Source of the DNA: Mycobacterium sp. 236(2023)
Lineage (GTDB): Bacteria > Actinomycetota > Actinomycetes > Mycobacteriales > Mycobacteriaceae
Reading direction: 5' to 3'
Assembly (NCBI RefSeq): GCF_029623955.1
Contig: NZ_JARSBP010000003.1
Location: 310,001-374,000 of the forward strand
DNA length: 64,000 bases
A program made the translations under genes and the position numbers. Shown one piece after another: positions 17,104 through 25,234 of this stretch. Position 1 is the stretch's first letter. Each line of letters begins with the position of its first letter. The notes below the pieces were generated by a model. That model saw only the letters and a list, made by a program, of their open reading frames with translations, had not been told where the DNA came from and made no database searches.

Positions 17104-17937
17104 ATGCTGCTGTCGTTGGCGGATCGCACGTACCTGGTCACGGGCGGTGGCAGCGGGATCGGTAAGGGTGTGGCCGCCGCGATCGTGGAGTCGGGCGGCA
17201 ACGTCGTCCTGGCCGGCCGCAACGCCGACAAGCTTTCTGCCGCGGCCGACGAGCTCAAGGCACTCGGCGACGGGGACGTCATCTACGAGCCGGCGGACGT
17301 GACCGACGAGGACCAGGCCACGCGCCTCGTGGCGGCGGCGACGGCCTGGCACGGCAAGCTCGACGGCGTCGTGCACAGCGCCGGCGGTTCGGAGACCATC
17401 GGCCCACTCACCCAGATCGACTCCAACGCCTGGCGCAACACCGTCGACCTGAACATCAACGGGACCATGTACGTCCTCAAGCACGCCGCCCGAGAGATGG
17501 TGCGCGGTGGCGGCGGGTCGTTCATCGGAATCTCGTCGATCGCGTCGAGCAACACCCACCGCTGGTTCGGCGCGTACGGGCCGAGCAAGGCCGCACTCGA
17601 TCACCTGATGATGGTCGCCGCCGACGAACTGGGCCCGTCCTCGGTGCGCGTCAACGGGATCCGGCCGGGGCTGACCAAGACCGATATGGTCGCGCCGATC
17701 ATCGACACCCCCGCCCTCAGCGAGGACTATGCGTCGTGCACGCCCCTGCCGCGAGTGGGGGAGGTGGAGGACATCGCGAACCTGGCGGTGTTCCTGCTCA
17801 GCGATGCCGCCAGCTTCATCACCGGGCAGGTCATCAACGTCGACGGCGGCCACGGCCTGCGGCGTGGCCCCGACCTGTCGGGGATGCTCGAGCCGCTGTT
17901 CGGTGCGGACGGGCTGCGCGGCGTCGTCGCGACCTAG
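17104..17937 (+). CDS. Short-chain dehydrogenase, putative KstR regulon member
   Basis: 277 aa SDR. TGGGSGIG at residues 13-20 binds NAD(P); catalytic SSIASSN and AYGPSKAALDHL supply Ser and Tyr-x3-Lys; FITGQVINVDGG is the usual C-terminal SDR segment. The ATG has GAGGAG 8 nt upstream. A perfect KstR palindrome 27 nt upstream of the start suggests induction by cholesterol metabolites, so a hydroxysteroid or hydroxyacyl-CoA substrate is a reasonable inference. I do not recall a named M. tuberculosis counterpart. It may be a 2,4-dienoyl-CoA reductase or 3-hydroxyacyl dehydrogenase; sequence alone does not decide. Confidence 0.82.
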   Translation: MLLSLADRTYLVTGGGSGIGKGVAAAIVESGGNVVLAGRNADKLSAAADELKALGDGDVIYEPADVTDEDQATRLVAAATAWHGKLDGVVHSAGGSETIGPLTQIDSNAWRNTVDLNINGTMYVLKHAAREMVRGGGGSFIGISSIASSNTHRWFGAYGPSKAALDHLMMVAADELGPSSVRVNGIRPGLTKTDMVAPIIDTPALSEDYASCTPLPRVGEVEDIANLAVFLLSDAASFITGQVINVDGGHGLRRGPDLSGMLEPLFGADGLRGVVAT

Positions 17938-17944
17938 CAACCCC

Positions 17945-18007
17945 CGCCGAAACGGAATTCCGGCAGAGAAAGTTCGAGAGGACCCCTGTAAGGATTCAGT
18001 TTCGGCG
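17945..18007. repeat. Inverted repeat between convergent genes
   Basis: CGCCGAAAC (17945-17953) and GTTTCGGCG (17999-18007) are perfect 9-bp arms around a 45-nt loop that itself holds CGGAATTCCG. It lies between the SDR (+) and the molybdenum-hydroxylase small subunit (-). It could form a shared transcript end, but there is no U-tract and the loop is long. Confidence 0.35.
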
Positions 18008-18016
18008 CGGTGGCCG

Positions 18017-18490
18017 CTAGCTCATCGCCTGAGAAGCCTGCTTCACCGCGTTGACGATGCCCTGGTAGCCCGTGCACCGGCAGAAGTTGCCGGACAGGCC
18101 TTCGCGGATCTCCTCGTCCGACGGCGTCGGGTTGTCACGCAGCAGGGCGGTGATGCTGGTGACAAATCCCGGTGTGCAGAAGCCGCATTGGAGGCCGTGG
18201 CAGTCGCGCATCGCAGCCTGCACCGGCGACAGGGCGCCGCTCTCGTCGGCGATGCCCTCGACCGTCGTGACTTCCTGGCCGTCGACCTGGACGGCGAACA
18301 CCAGGCACGAGCGGACGGCCTGACCGTCGAGCAGCACCGTGCAGGCACCGCACGCGCCGTGCTCGCAGCCCAGGTGCGTGCCTGTGAGACCACACTTTTC
18401 ACGAAGGTAGTCGGCCAGCGTCAACCGCGGTTCGACGGTCGACGAGTGGTGCCGCCCGTTGACCGAGACCTCGACGGGGATTTCATGCAT
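18017..18490 (-). CDS. Molybdenum hydroxylase small subunit (two [2Fe-2S], CoxS/CutS-like)
   Basis: 157 aa iron-sulfur subunit of a xanthine-dehydrogenase-family enzyme. The plant-ferredoxin-type cluster motif GCEHGACGACTVLLDG with a later SCLVF Cys binds one [2Fe-2S]; GLQCGFCTPGF and FCRCTGYQGIV bind the second. It passes electrons from the Mo centre to the FAD subunit. I start at MHEIPVEVS (ATG at 18490), which overlaps the FAD-subunit stop by 8 nt; the frame is open far upstream only by GC bias. It is the last gene of the operon. Length and motifs are normal. Confidence 0.9.
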   Translation of the reverse strand: MHEIPVEVSVNGRHHSSTVEPRLTLADYLREKCGLTGTHLGCEHGACGACTVLLDGQAVRSCLVFAVQVDGQEVTTVEGIADESGALSPVQAAMRDCHGLQCGFCTPGFVTSITALLRDNPTPSDEEIREGLSGNFCRCTGYQGIVNAVKQASQAMS

Positions 18491-19358
18491 TGATTGCCTC
18501 ATTCGTTGCCTCGGTCCAGGCCCGCGCGACCATGGTGGCGCAGACCTTCGATCGGTATGCCGCCGTGCCCTGCAGGTCGGCGGGAACATCTTCGAGCGCC
18601 GAAACCGCCAGCCTGCCGATCTCGTCGGCCGCGATGTCGCCGACGGGCTTACCGACGACGGCCGCTTCTGCCGGCGTGCCGCGCTCAGGCGTGGATCCCA
18701 TGCCGAGCAGCCCGATCCCGCAGCGGGCCACCTTGTTGTCGTCATCGAGCTCGACGGCCAGCGTCGCCCCAGCGATCGCGAAATCGCCGTGGCGACGGGC
18801 AAACTCCTGCACGGAGAAGCCGCAGCGCCCTGACCACACCGGGAACGCGACGGCGGTGAGGATCTCGTCGGGGGCCAGCGCGGTCTCCCACAGTCCGGTG
18901 AAGAACTGCGCCGCGGGAATGCGCCGGACGCCTCGTGCGGACGTCGCCTCGATCTCGGCGTCGAGCGCCAGCGCGACGGCTGCGTACTCGGCGGCGGGGT
19001 CGGCGTGCGCGATCGCACCGCCGAGGGTTCCCCTCGTGCGGATCTGGAAGTGCCCGATGTGCGGCGTCGACAACGTCAGCAGCGGAACCGATTCGGCGAC
19101 CTCGTCGTCCATGCCGACCAGGGCGTGGGGGGTGCCCGCACCGATCCGTACTCGGTCGTCGCGCAGCTCGATGTTGCGCAGCTCGTCCACCCGGGAGATG
19201 TCGATCAGGTTCTCGAAATGGGTGAGCCGCATCGCCAGCATCGGGACCAGACTCTGGCCGCCGGCAAGGATTTTCGCGTCGTCCCCGTAATCGCCGAGCA
19301 GCGCCACCGCGTCCGCAACCGTCTGCGGTCGGTGGTAGGCGAACGGTGCTGCCTTCAT
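18483..19358 (-). CDS. Molybdenum hydroxylase FAD subunit (CoxM-like)
   Basis: 291 aa FAD-binding subunit. AGGQSLVPMLAMR (about residues 32-44) and RTRGTLGGAIAHADPAAE (about 109-126) are the two FAD-contact motifs of the CO dehydrogenase/xanthine dehydrogenase flavoprotein family. It takes electrons from the [2Fe-2S] subunit. Its start overlaps the end of the CoxG-like gene by 4 nt and its end overlaps the small subunit, so the operon is tightly coupled. Confidence 0.9.
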   Translation of the reverse strand: MKAAPFAYHRPQTVADAVALLGDYGDDAKILAGGQSLVPMLAMRLTHFENLIDISRVDELRNIELRDDRVRIGAGTPHALVGMDDEVAESVPLLTLSTPHIGHFQIRTRGTLGGAIAHADPAAEYAAVALALDAEIEATSARGVRRIPAAQFFTGLWETALAPDEILTAVAFPVWSGRCGFSVQEFARRHGDFAIAGATLAVELDDDNKVARCGIGLLGMGSTPERGTPAEAAVVGKPVGDIAADEIGRLAVSALEDVPADLQGTAAYRSKVCATMVARAWTEATNEAINA

Positions 19359-20047
19359 GACAACAGCCGGGCCAGGACGGCCTGCAGATCGTCGGCGAGC
19401 ACTGTCGCCGGAGTCTTGCGCCGCTTGCGGCCGATCAGGAAGCCGACCGCGCCCGCTGCGGCGGCCGCGGCCAGCGCCGGCGCGAACCGTTTCGCCATCG
19501 GCATCGCGACGACCTTGAGCAGGTCGACGGAATCTGAGGCAGGCTGTGCGGCTACCGCAGCGGTTTCGGCGGTCGGCGCTGCGGTGGCGGCTGCCGGTGA
19601 TGAACCGCCGAGGAGTTCGGCTTCCAGGCTGCGGGCGAACTGTGCGATCAGGTTGCCAGAGACGTCGGCGAGCACTCCGCGACCGAACTGCGCCGCCTTG
19701 CCCGAGATCGCGAGGTCGGTGGTGATACCCACGTGGGTCGACTCACCCTCGTCCTTGAGCTGCGCGGTGACGGTCGCGGCGGCGGTGCCGTTGCCGCGGG
19801 TCTCCTTGCCTTCGGCCCGCAGCACGATCCGGCGGCCCGACGGATCTTTCTCCTTGTACGTCGCAACGCCCTTGTAGGACACGGTGATCGGGCCGACCTT
19901 GACCTTGACCGCCCCGTTGAAGGTGTCGCCGTCGACGGACAGCAGGGTGGCGCCGGGCAGGCAGGGGGCGACGCGTTCGACGTCGGTGAAGACCTCCCAG
20001 ACTTTCGCGGACGGGACCGCGACCCGAAACTCGTTGTTCAGTTCCAC
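19355..20047 (-). CDS. CoxG-like SRPBCC protein of the molybdenum hydroxylase operon
   Basis: 230 aa. The N-terminal 150 residues (VELNNEFRVAVPSAKVWEVF, CLPGATLL, GAVKVKVGPI) are the CoxG / START-like fold that helps assemble or anchor CO-dehydrogenase-type enzymes. A low-complexity Ala/Pro/Thr linker (about 150-172) follows, then a membrane-like helix ALAAAAAAGAVGFLIGRKRRK. A membrane tether for the enzyme is therefore likely. Translation starts at GTG (20047), 2 nt after the large-subunit stop, with AGGACC upstream; the frame is open much further 5' inside the large subunit but has no homology there. Confidence 0.85.
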   Translation of the reverse strand: MELNNEFRVAVPSAKVWEVFTDVERVAPCLPGATLLSVDGDTFNGAVKVKVGPITVSYKGVATYKEKDPSGRRIVLRAEGKETRGNGTAAATVTAQLKDEGESTHVGITTDLAISGKAAQFGRGVLADVSGNLIAQFARSLEAELLGGSSPAAATAAPTAETAAVAAQPASDSVDLLKVVAMPMAKRFAPALAAAAAAGAVGFLIGRKRRKTPATVLADDLQAVLARLLS

Positions 20048-20049
20048 CG

Positions 20050-22407
20050 TCAGTGGTCCTTTCCAGCAGCTTGCTCGATGAGGTCGATGATCGTGGCCGG
20101 GGTGGCCGGCAATTGGGTCAGTGTCACGCCGAGGGGAGCCAGCGCGTCGTTGATCGCGTTGATCACCGCCGGTGGTGATCCGATCGCACCGCCTTCGCCT
20201 GCGCCCTTGTATCCACCGACGCCGGGTCCGGGGATCTCGACGTGGCCGAACTCGATCGGCGGCACCTCGGTGGCGGTCGGAAGCAGGTAGTCGACGAACG
20301 TGGAGGCCACCGGGTTGCCCGCGTCGTCGTAGGCAAGCTTCTCCAGCAGCGCTCCGCCGATGCCCTGAACGGTGCCGCCGGCGACCTGGCCCTCGACGAC
20401 GTTGGGGTTGATCATCGGGCCGACGTCCTCGCTGACGATGTAGCGGGTCAGCGTCACGTGCCCGGTCTCGACGTCGACCTCGCAGGTGCAGACGTGAGTG
20501 GCGTTGGCCCAGTGGATCATTGCCTGGGAGTTGAACCGTGCGGTGGCCTCGAGTGTCGGGTCGACGCCCGCGAGCTGTGCCGGCTCGTAGTACGAGCGGA
20601 ACGCGATGTCGGCGAAGCTGACGCTCTTGTCCCGGTCGCTGCGCAGCGTGGCTCGGGAATCGGCGAGTTCGATGTCGTCGGCTTCGGCACCGAGGATCTG
20701 TGCGGCGATCGCGATGATCTGCTTGCGCAGGATCGCACCGGCCTCGTTGACCGCACCCGCGGTCATCGGTCCGCTGCGGCTGCCCTGCGTGCCCGCCCCG
20801 TACGGGGTGACCGCGGTGTCGCCCTGGATGGTCGACACGTCGTCGATGTTGGCGCCCAACGCATCCGCGGTCAGCTGCACGACCGTCGTCTCGATGCTGT
20901 TGCCCGCCGAGCCGCCGTTCACATAGACGTTGATCTTGCCCGTGGACTCCATCCGCACCGTGGCGCCCTCGGTCGCGAGGTGCCCGGTCGCCGCACCGGT
21001 CGGCTCGATGTAGGCGGAGAAGCCGAGCCCGATGTAGCGGCCCTCGGCGAGCGCTTCGGCCTGCTCCTTGCGGAACCCCTCGTGGTCGAGGATCTTGACC
21101 GCCTGCTCGAAAGTGTCTGCGGGCGCGCAGTTGTCGTACGGCATCCCGTTGGGGTTGAAGAAGGGCATCTCGTCGCCGCGCAAGATGTTGATCCGCCGCA
21201 GCTCGACGGGATCCATGCCCATCTTGCGGGCGGCGCAGTCGAGAAGCATTTCGCGGGTGAGGGTTTCGTACTGCCACGGACCGCGGTAGGCATGCAGGCC
21301 CGGGGTGTTGGAGAAGACGGTCTTGTAGTTGAAGCTGGCCTTGGGCACCCGGTACGGGCCGGGAAAGAACATGCCGATCGCCGCGGTGGTCAGCACCGGG
21401 TACGGCGTCGGGTACGAGCCCACGTCCTGGACGAAGTCGATGTCGGCGGCCAGGATCTTGCCGTCTGCGTCGAACGCCATCCGCACCTTGCCGTCCACGT
21501 GGCGGGACTGGCCCGCCGACATCAGGTTTTCTCGCCGGTCCTCGATCCACTTCAGCGGTCCGGTCACCTTGCGGGCAGCCAGCAGAATGCACATGTCCTC
21601 GCGCATCGGCACGACCTTCTGGCCGAACGCGCCGCCGGTGTCGCGCATGATCACCCGCACGCCCTGGGCCGGGATACCGAGAAGTCGCGCGGCGAACGCA
21701 CGCAGCTCGTGCGGGGTCTGGGTGGACGCCCAGACCATCAGCTCTGACGTCGTCGACGTCCACTCGACGACCATGCCCCGCGTCTCCATCGGGACGGGCA
21801 CATACATCTGCTGATAGATGCGTTCCTCCACGACATGCGGCGCCGAGGCGAACAGCTCCTCGTCGGGCGGCATCCCGCCCATGCCGCCGGCGACGTTGTC
21901 GGGGTAGGCCTCGTGCACCACGGGGACACCGGCGTCGGAGCCGCCGATCGCGTTGCGGAAGTCGGCGATCGCAGGCAGCGGGTCGTAATCGACCTCGACG
22001 AGGTCGACGGCGTCCTCGGCGAGGTAGCGGCTGTCCGCGACGACGAGCGCGACGGGGTCGCCGACGAACTTGACCTCGCCCTCGGCGAGCGGCGGGCGGG
22101 GGGTGTCGGCAACGTCCTTGCCTGCGACGGCGTGCCACGCCTCGCGGACTTCCGGGTTCAGATCTGCCGCCGTGAACACGGCGTGCACGCCCGGCAGGGC
22201 CAGGGCGGCCGCGGCGTCGATCCCGTTGATGGTGGCGCGCGCGAACGGGCTGCGTACAAAGCAGGCGTGCAGCATGCCGGGGCGGGTGATGTCGTCGACA
22301 AAACGGCCGTGACCAGTGAGAAGACGGTTGTCCTCGACGCGGGGGACACGCTGGCCTGCATAGCGGGGTGTCACCGCCTCCACGACTCCACTGTCGGTGT
22401 CAGTCAC
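20050..22407 (-). CDS. Molybdenum hydroxylase large subunit (xanthine dehydrogenase family)
   Basis: 785 aa molybdopterin subunit. DTGGAFGQK (about residues 256-264) and GAGEGGAIGSPP with Glu738 are the cofactor-binding and catalytic-base motifs. The active-site loop reads AYRGPW (373-378). It has neither the CSFR cysteine of true CO dehydrogenase (form I CoxL) nor the AYRGAGR of form II enzymes, so I call it a hydroxylase of unknown substrate rather than CODH. Starts at GTG with AAGGAGAG 8 nt upstream; TAACGT further upstream is a possible -10. First structural gene after xdhC, with all subunits on the same strand. Confidence 0.88.
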   Translation of the reverse strand: MTDTDSGVVEAVTPRYAGQRVPRVEDNRLLTGHGRFVDDITRPGMLHACFVRSPFARATINGIDAAAALALPGVHAVFTAADLNPEVREAWHAVAGKDVADTPRPPLAEGEVKFVGDPVALVVADSRYLAEDAVDLVEVDYDPLPAIADFRNAIGGSDAGVPVVHEAYPDNVAGGMGGMPPDEELFASAPHVVEERIYQQMYVPVPMETRGMVVEWTSTTSELMVWASTQTPHELRAFAARLLGIPAQGVRVIMRDTGGAFGQKVVPMREDMCILLAARKVTGPLKWIEDRRENLMSAGQSRHVDGKVRMAFDADGKILAADIDFVQDVGSYPTPYPVLTTAAIGMFFPGPYRVPKASFNYKTVFSNTPGLHAYRGPWQYETLTREMLLDCAARKMGMDPVELRRINILRGDEMPFFNPNGMPYDNCAPADTFEQAVKILDHEGFRKEQAEALAEGRYIGLGFSAYIEPTGAATGHLATEGATVRMESTGKINVYVNGGSAGNSIETTVVQLTADALGANIDDVSTIQGDTAVTPYGAGTQGSRSGPMTAGAVNEAGAILRKQIIAIAAQILGAEADDIELADSRATLRSDRDKSVSFADIAFRSYYEPAQLAGVDPTLEATARFNSQAMIHWANATHVCTCEVDVETGHVTLTRYIVSEDVGPMINPNVVEGQVAGGTVQGIGGALLEKLAYDDAGNPVASTFVDYLLPTATEVPPIEFGHVEIPGPGVGGYKGAGEGGAIGSPPAVINAINDALAPLGVTLTQLPATPATIIDLIEQAAGKDH

Positions 22408-22480
22408 GCGCGATCACTCTCCTTGGGCTGTGAAGAGTGACGTTATCGCATTGGAGAGCGACATTTCCACCAGATCTGTC

Positions 22481-23602
22481 TCACGAGTCGTGGTGGATAC
22501 GACCGCCCGTCTCGGCAAGCGGCCGCCCCTTGCCGCCCCAGCGACGCGCGATGATCTCCGCGGCGATCGACACCGCCGTCTCCTCGGGGGTCCGGGCGCC
22601 CAGATCCAGGCCGATCGGACTGGCCAGCCGGGCGAGTTCTGCGTCGGTCAGGCCCGCGTCCCGCAGGCGCGTCAGACGATCCTCGTGGGTGCGGCGAGAC
22701 CCCATCACGCCGATGTAGCCGGCTTCGGGAAGCCTCAGCGCGACCTCGAGAACGGGGACGTCGAACTTGGGGTCGTGGGTCAGCACGCAGATCGCGGTCC
22801 GCGAATCGATCGCGCCCTGTTCGGCCTGCGCGACCAGATAGCGATGCGGCCAGTCGACGACGACCTCTTCGGCGGCGGGGAAGCGGGCGGCGGTCGCGAA
22901 GACGGGCCGGGCGTCGCACACGGTGACCCGGTAGCCGAGGAACGCCGCCTGCTGCGCGAGTGCCGACGCAAAGTCGATGGCGCCGAACACCAGCATCCGG
23001 GGCCGCGGGGCATGACTCGAGACGAACACCTCCATCCCCGCGTCCTGACGCTGCCCGTCCGGTCCGTACGACAACACAGCGGACGTGCCGGCCAGCAGGA
23101 GGCCGCGCGCGTCGTCGGCCACCGCGTCGTCGGCGCGCTGCGACCCGACCGTGCCCCGCCGCCAGTCGGTGCCCACGATCAGCCGCATGCCGACGCGGCT
23201 CGGGTCGGGGTGTGCGATGACGGTCGCAACGGCGACTGCGCGGTGTTCCGCGATGTGGTCGGCGACCAGGTCCAGATCCGGAAAAGTGTTGCGCGACACC
23301 GGTTCGGTGAAGATGTCGATCGTGCCGCCACACGTCAGGCCGACCGAAAACGCGTCGTCGTCGCTGATGCCGTAGCGCTGCAGTTCGGGCTGTCCGCTCG
23401 CCACGACCTCGTTGGCCAACTCGTACACGGCGCCCTCGACGCATCCACCCGACACCGAACCCGCGACGGTGCCTTCGGGGGTCACCACCATCGCTGCGCC
23501 CGGTGGCCGCGGTGCGGAGTTCATGGTGCGCACCACCGTCGACAGGCCCGCGGTACCGCCGGCCCGCCAGACCCCCAGCAACTCGTCGAGGACGTCGCGC
23601 AT
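22481..23602 (-). CDS. XdhC/CoxI-family Mo-cofactor maturation protein
   Basis: 373 aa. N-terminal XdhC_CoxI domain with VAGSVSGGCVEGAVYE (about residues 47-62) and GLTCGGTIDIF; C-terminal Rossmann-like domain with MLVFGAIDFASALAQQAAFLG and GVMGSRRTHEDR. XdhC proteins receive molybdenum cofactor, aid its sulfuration and insert it into xanthine-dehydrogenase-type enzymes (known). The position 73 nt upstream of the large subunit makes it the dedicated chaperone. Ends in GGRIHHDS. No membrane segment. Confidence 0.88.
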   Translation of the reverse strand: MRDVLDELLGVWRAGGTAGLSTVVRTMNSAPRPPGAAMVVTPEGTVAGSVSGGCVEGAVYELANEVVASGQPELQRYGISDDDAFSVGLTCGGTIDIFTEPVSRNTFPDLDLVADHIAEHRAVAVATVIAHPDPSRVGMRLIVGTDWRRGTVGSQRADDAVADDARGLLLAGTSAVLSYGPDGQRQDAGMEVFVSSHAPRPRMLVFGAIDFASALAQQAAFLGYRVTVCDARPVFATAARFPAAEEVVVDWPHRYLVAQAEQGAIDSRTAICVLTHDPKFDVPVLEVALRLPEAGYIGVMGSRRTHEDRLTRLRDAGLTDAELARLASPIGLDLGARTPEETAVSIAAEIIARRWGGKGRPLAETGGRIHHDS

Positions 23603-23664
23603 CAGCGCATTTTATGCCTCAGGTGTGGCCGACTGCTGCGGCGATGACCTCTACAGTTCTCGGT

Positions 23665-24330
23665 ATGAGCGTTTTCGCGCTGCGCTGCTTGATCATTGGC
23701 GTGCTCACGGCCGCCGCCGCCGCGGGGCCTTCGGCGACCGGTTCGGCAGCGCCCGTCCCGCCGGTGTCGGACGCAGCACAGGCGGCGGGATTCGTCGACG
23801 TGCGCAGCGTCGTTCCCGACGCGGTGATCGACCTGCGCTACGCGACGGCAGACAACTTCGTCGGCATCCCGCTCTACCCTGCCGGTGCGCGGTGCATGGT
23901 GCACGAGTCCCTGGCGCCGGGTCTGGTGGCCGCCGCGGACATTCTGCGGACAGGAGGGGAGCGCCTCGTCTTCTGGGATTGCTACCGACCCCATGCCGTG
24001 CAGGTGCGGATGTTCGAAGAGGTGCCCAACCCTGCGTGGGTCGCACGCCCGGGGGACTTCGCGCGTAGTCACGTCGCCGGGAGGTCGGTGGACGTGACGC
24101 TGGCCGGCCCCGATGGATTGGTCGACATGGGTACCGGATTCGACGACTTCACGCCCCGCAGCCTCGCCTACGCCACCGACGGCGTCAGCCCGGCTGCCCA
24201 GGCGAACAGGGCGAGGCTGCGCGACGCGATGACGGCAGGGGGCTTCACCGTGTACGACGGCGAATGGTGGCATTTCGACGGGCCCGGAGCGTCGGTGGAA
24301 CGTCCGATCCTCGATGTGCCGGTGAATTAG
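23665..24330 (+). CDS. Secreted D-alanyl-D-alanine dipeptidase (VanX/DdpX family)
   Basis: 221 aa M15D peptidase. A signal peptide (MSVFALRCLIIGVLTAAAAA, cut near residue 28) is followed by the catalytic set: Arg58 in DLRYAT, zinc ligands His136 and Asp143 in SHVAGRSVD, and Glu200 and His203 in EWWH. All key VanX residues are present, so it should cleave D-Ala-D-Ala, here outside the membrane. ATG 23665 lies 7 nt after TACAGT, indicating a leaderless mRNA, so I reject upstream starts at 23644 and 23503. Without VanA/VanH neighbours a glycopeptide-resistance role is unlikely; peptidoglycan dipeptide recycling is more plausible. Confidence 0.85.
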   Translation: MSVFALRCLIIGVLTAAAAAGPSATGSAAPVPPVSDAAQAAGFVDVRSVVPDAVIDLRYATADNFVGIPLYPAGARCMVHESLAPGLVAAADILRTGGERLVFWDCYRPHAVQVRMFEEVPNPAWVARPGDFARSHVAGRSVDVTLAGPDGLVDMGTGFDDFTPRSLAYATDGVSPAAQANRARLRDAMTAGGFTVYDGEWWHFDGPGASVERPILDVPVN

Positions 24331-24346
24331 GTGCTTCGATGAACCC

Positions 24347-25228
24347 ATGCGCAGATTCATCGCGGCGGCCGTCCTCGCGGCCTGTGCAGTGGTCCTTGCG
24401 TTGGTGGGGGGATGCGGCAGCACCGAGGAGCCCAGCTCGCTGATCGACGAGGCTGGCTACCACGTCCGAGACAACGTCGTCTATTACCTGAACCCGTTCC
24501 CCGGCAAGGCATTTCCGATAGCAGGCGCCGATGCCACCTCATTCGAGGTGTTCGACCGGACGTATGCGCGCGACCGCGAGCACGTGTTCATCAACGGTCA
24601 CCTGCTGCAGGGGGCGGACGCCGACTCGTTCCAGTTGATGGATCGGCCGGGATTCTCGAAGGACCGGGATCGGGTGTACCAACACGATCAATCGATCAGC
24701 GACGACCCTGAGAATTTTGAGTTCCTCGGCAGTGACCTGTCCAGGGACGGTGCGCACGTCTACTGGACTGACGGCACCGTATTGTCCAGCGACCCACAGA
24801 ATTTCATGATCATCGTCGACGAGGACCACTACCTGTTCGCCAAGGACGGCGGCACGGTCTTCGTGAACGGCAATGCGATCGAGGGTGCATCGCCGGCATC
24901 GTTCCAGGTGATGCAGGGCGCGTACTCCCGTGACGACGCCTCGGTCTTCTACTTCGACGCGCAGGTTCCGGGCGCCGACGTGGCGACGTTCCATCCGCTC
25001 GAAGGTCCCTACGCCGCCGACGCTGCGCAGGTGTACTGGATGGGCAAGGCGATACCGGGTGCCGACCCCGCCACCTTCGAGGTGCTCAACGCGAACTTCG
25101 AATGCTCCGCAGACCGGGACAACGCGTACTACCGGCAGGACGTGATCGCCGGTGCCGATCCGTCGACGTTCCCGAGCGGCCGGGCGGTCACCGGCTGCTC
25201 GGAGACGACGATCTCGTTCGGGGACTAG
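24347..25228 (+). CDS. Lipoprotein with DKNYY-type repeats
   Basis: 293 aa. The leader ends in a lipobox LVGGC at about residues 19-23, so this is a membrane lipoprotein. The rest is about seven to eight units of 28-34 residues with the pattern D-x-V-Y/F-x-x-G-x-x-I-x-GADPxTFxVL (for example ADAAQVYWMGKAIPGADPAT), the DKNYY repeat family, which probably folds as a beta-propeller or solenoid. Two cysteines near the C-terminus (FECSAD and TGCSE) may pair. Function unknown. It follows the VanX-like gene by 16 nt on the same strand and may be in one operon with it. It converges on the DUF4185 gene with a 6-nt gap. Confidence 0.75.
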   Translation: MRRFIAAAVLAACAVVLALVGGCGSTEEPSSLIDEAGYHVRDNVVYYLNPFPGKAFPIAGADATSFEVFDRTYARDREHVFINGHLLQGADADSFQLMDRPGFSKDRDRVYQHDQSISDDPENFEFLGSDLSRDGAHVYWTDGTVLSSDPQNFMIIVDEDHYLFAKDGGTVFVNGNAIEGASPASFQVMQGAYSRDDASVFYFDAQVPGADVATFHPLEGPYAADAAQVYWMGKAIPGADPATFEVLNANFECSADRDNAYYRQDVIAGADPSTFPSGRAVTGCSETTISFGD

Positions 25229-25234
25229 GGCCAA

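Noticed and set aside
15805..17940. 711-codon minus-strand frame opposite the hydratase and SDR
   Set aside because: No domain recognised; both genes on the plus strand have clear catalytic motifs.
17945..18007. Classical intrinsic terminator
   Set aside because: The 9-bp stem has a 45-nt loop and lacks a T-tract.
20242..21747. 501-codon plus-strand frame opposite the large subunit
   Set aside because: Antisense frame produced by high GC at third positions; Arg/Asp/Gly-rich with no motif, while the other strand encodes a full molybdenum enzyme.
20050..22407. Annotation as true carbon monoxide dehydrogenase
   Set aside because: The active-site loop lacks the CSFR cysteine that binds copper in form I CoxL.
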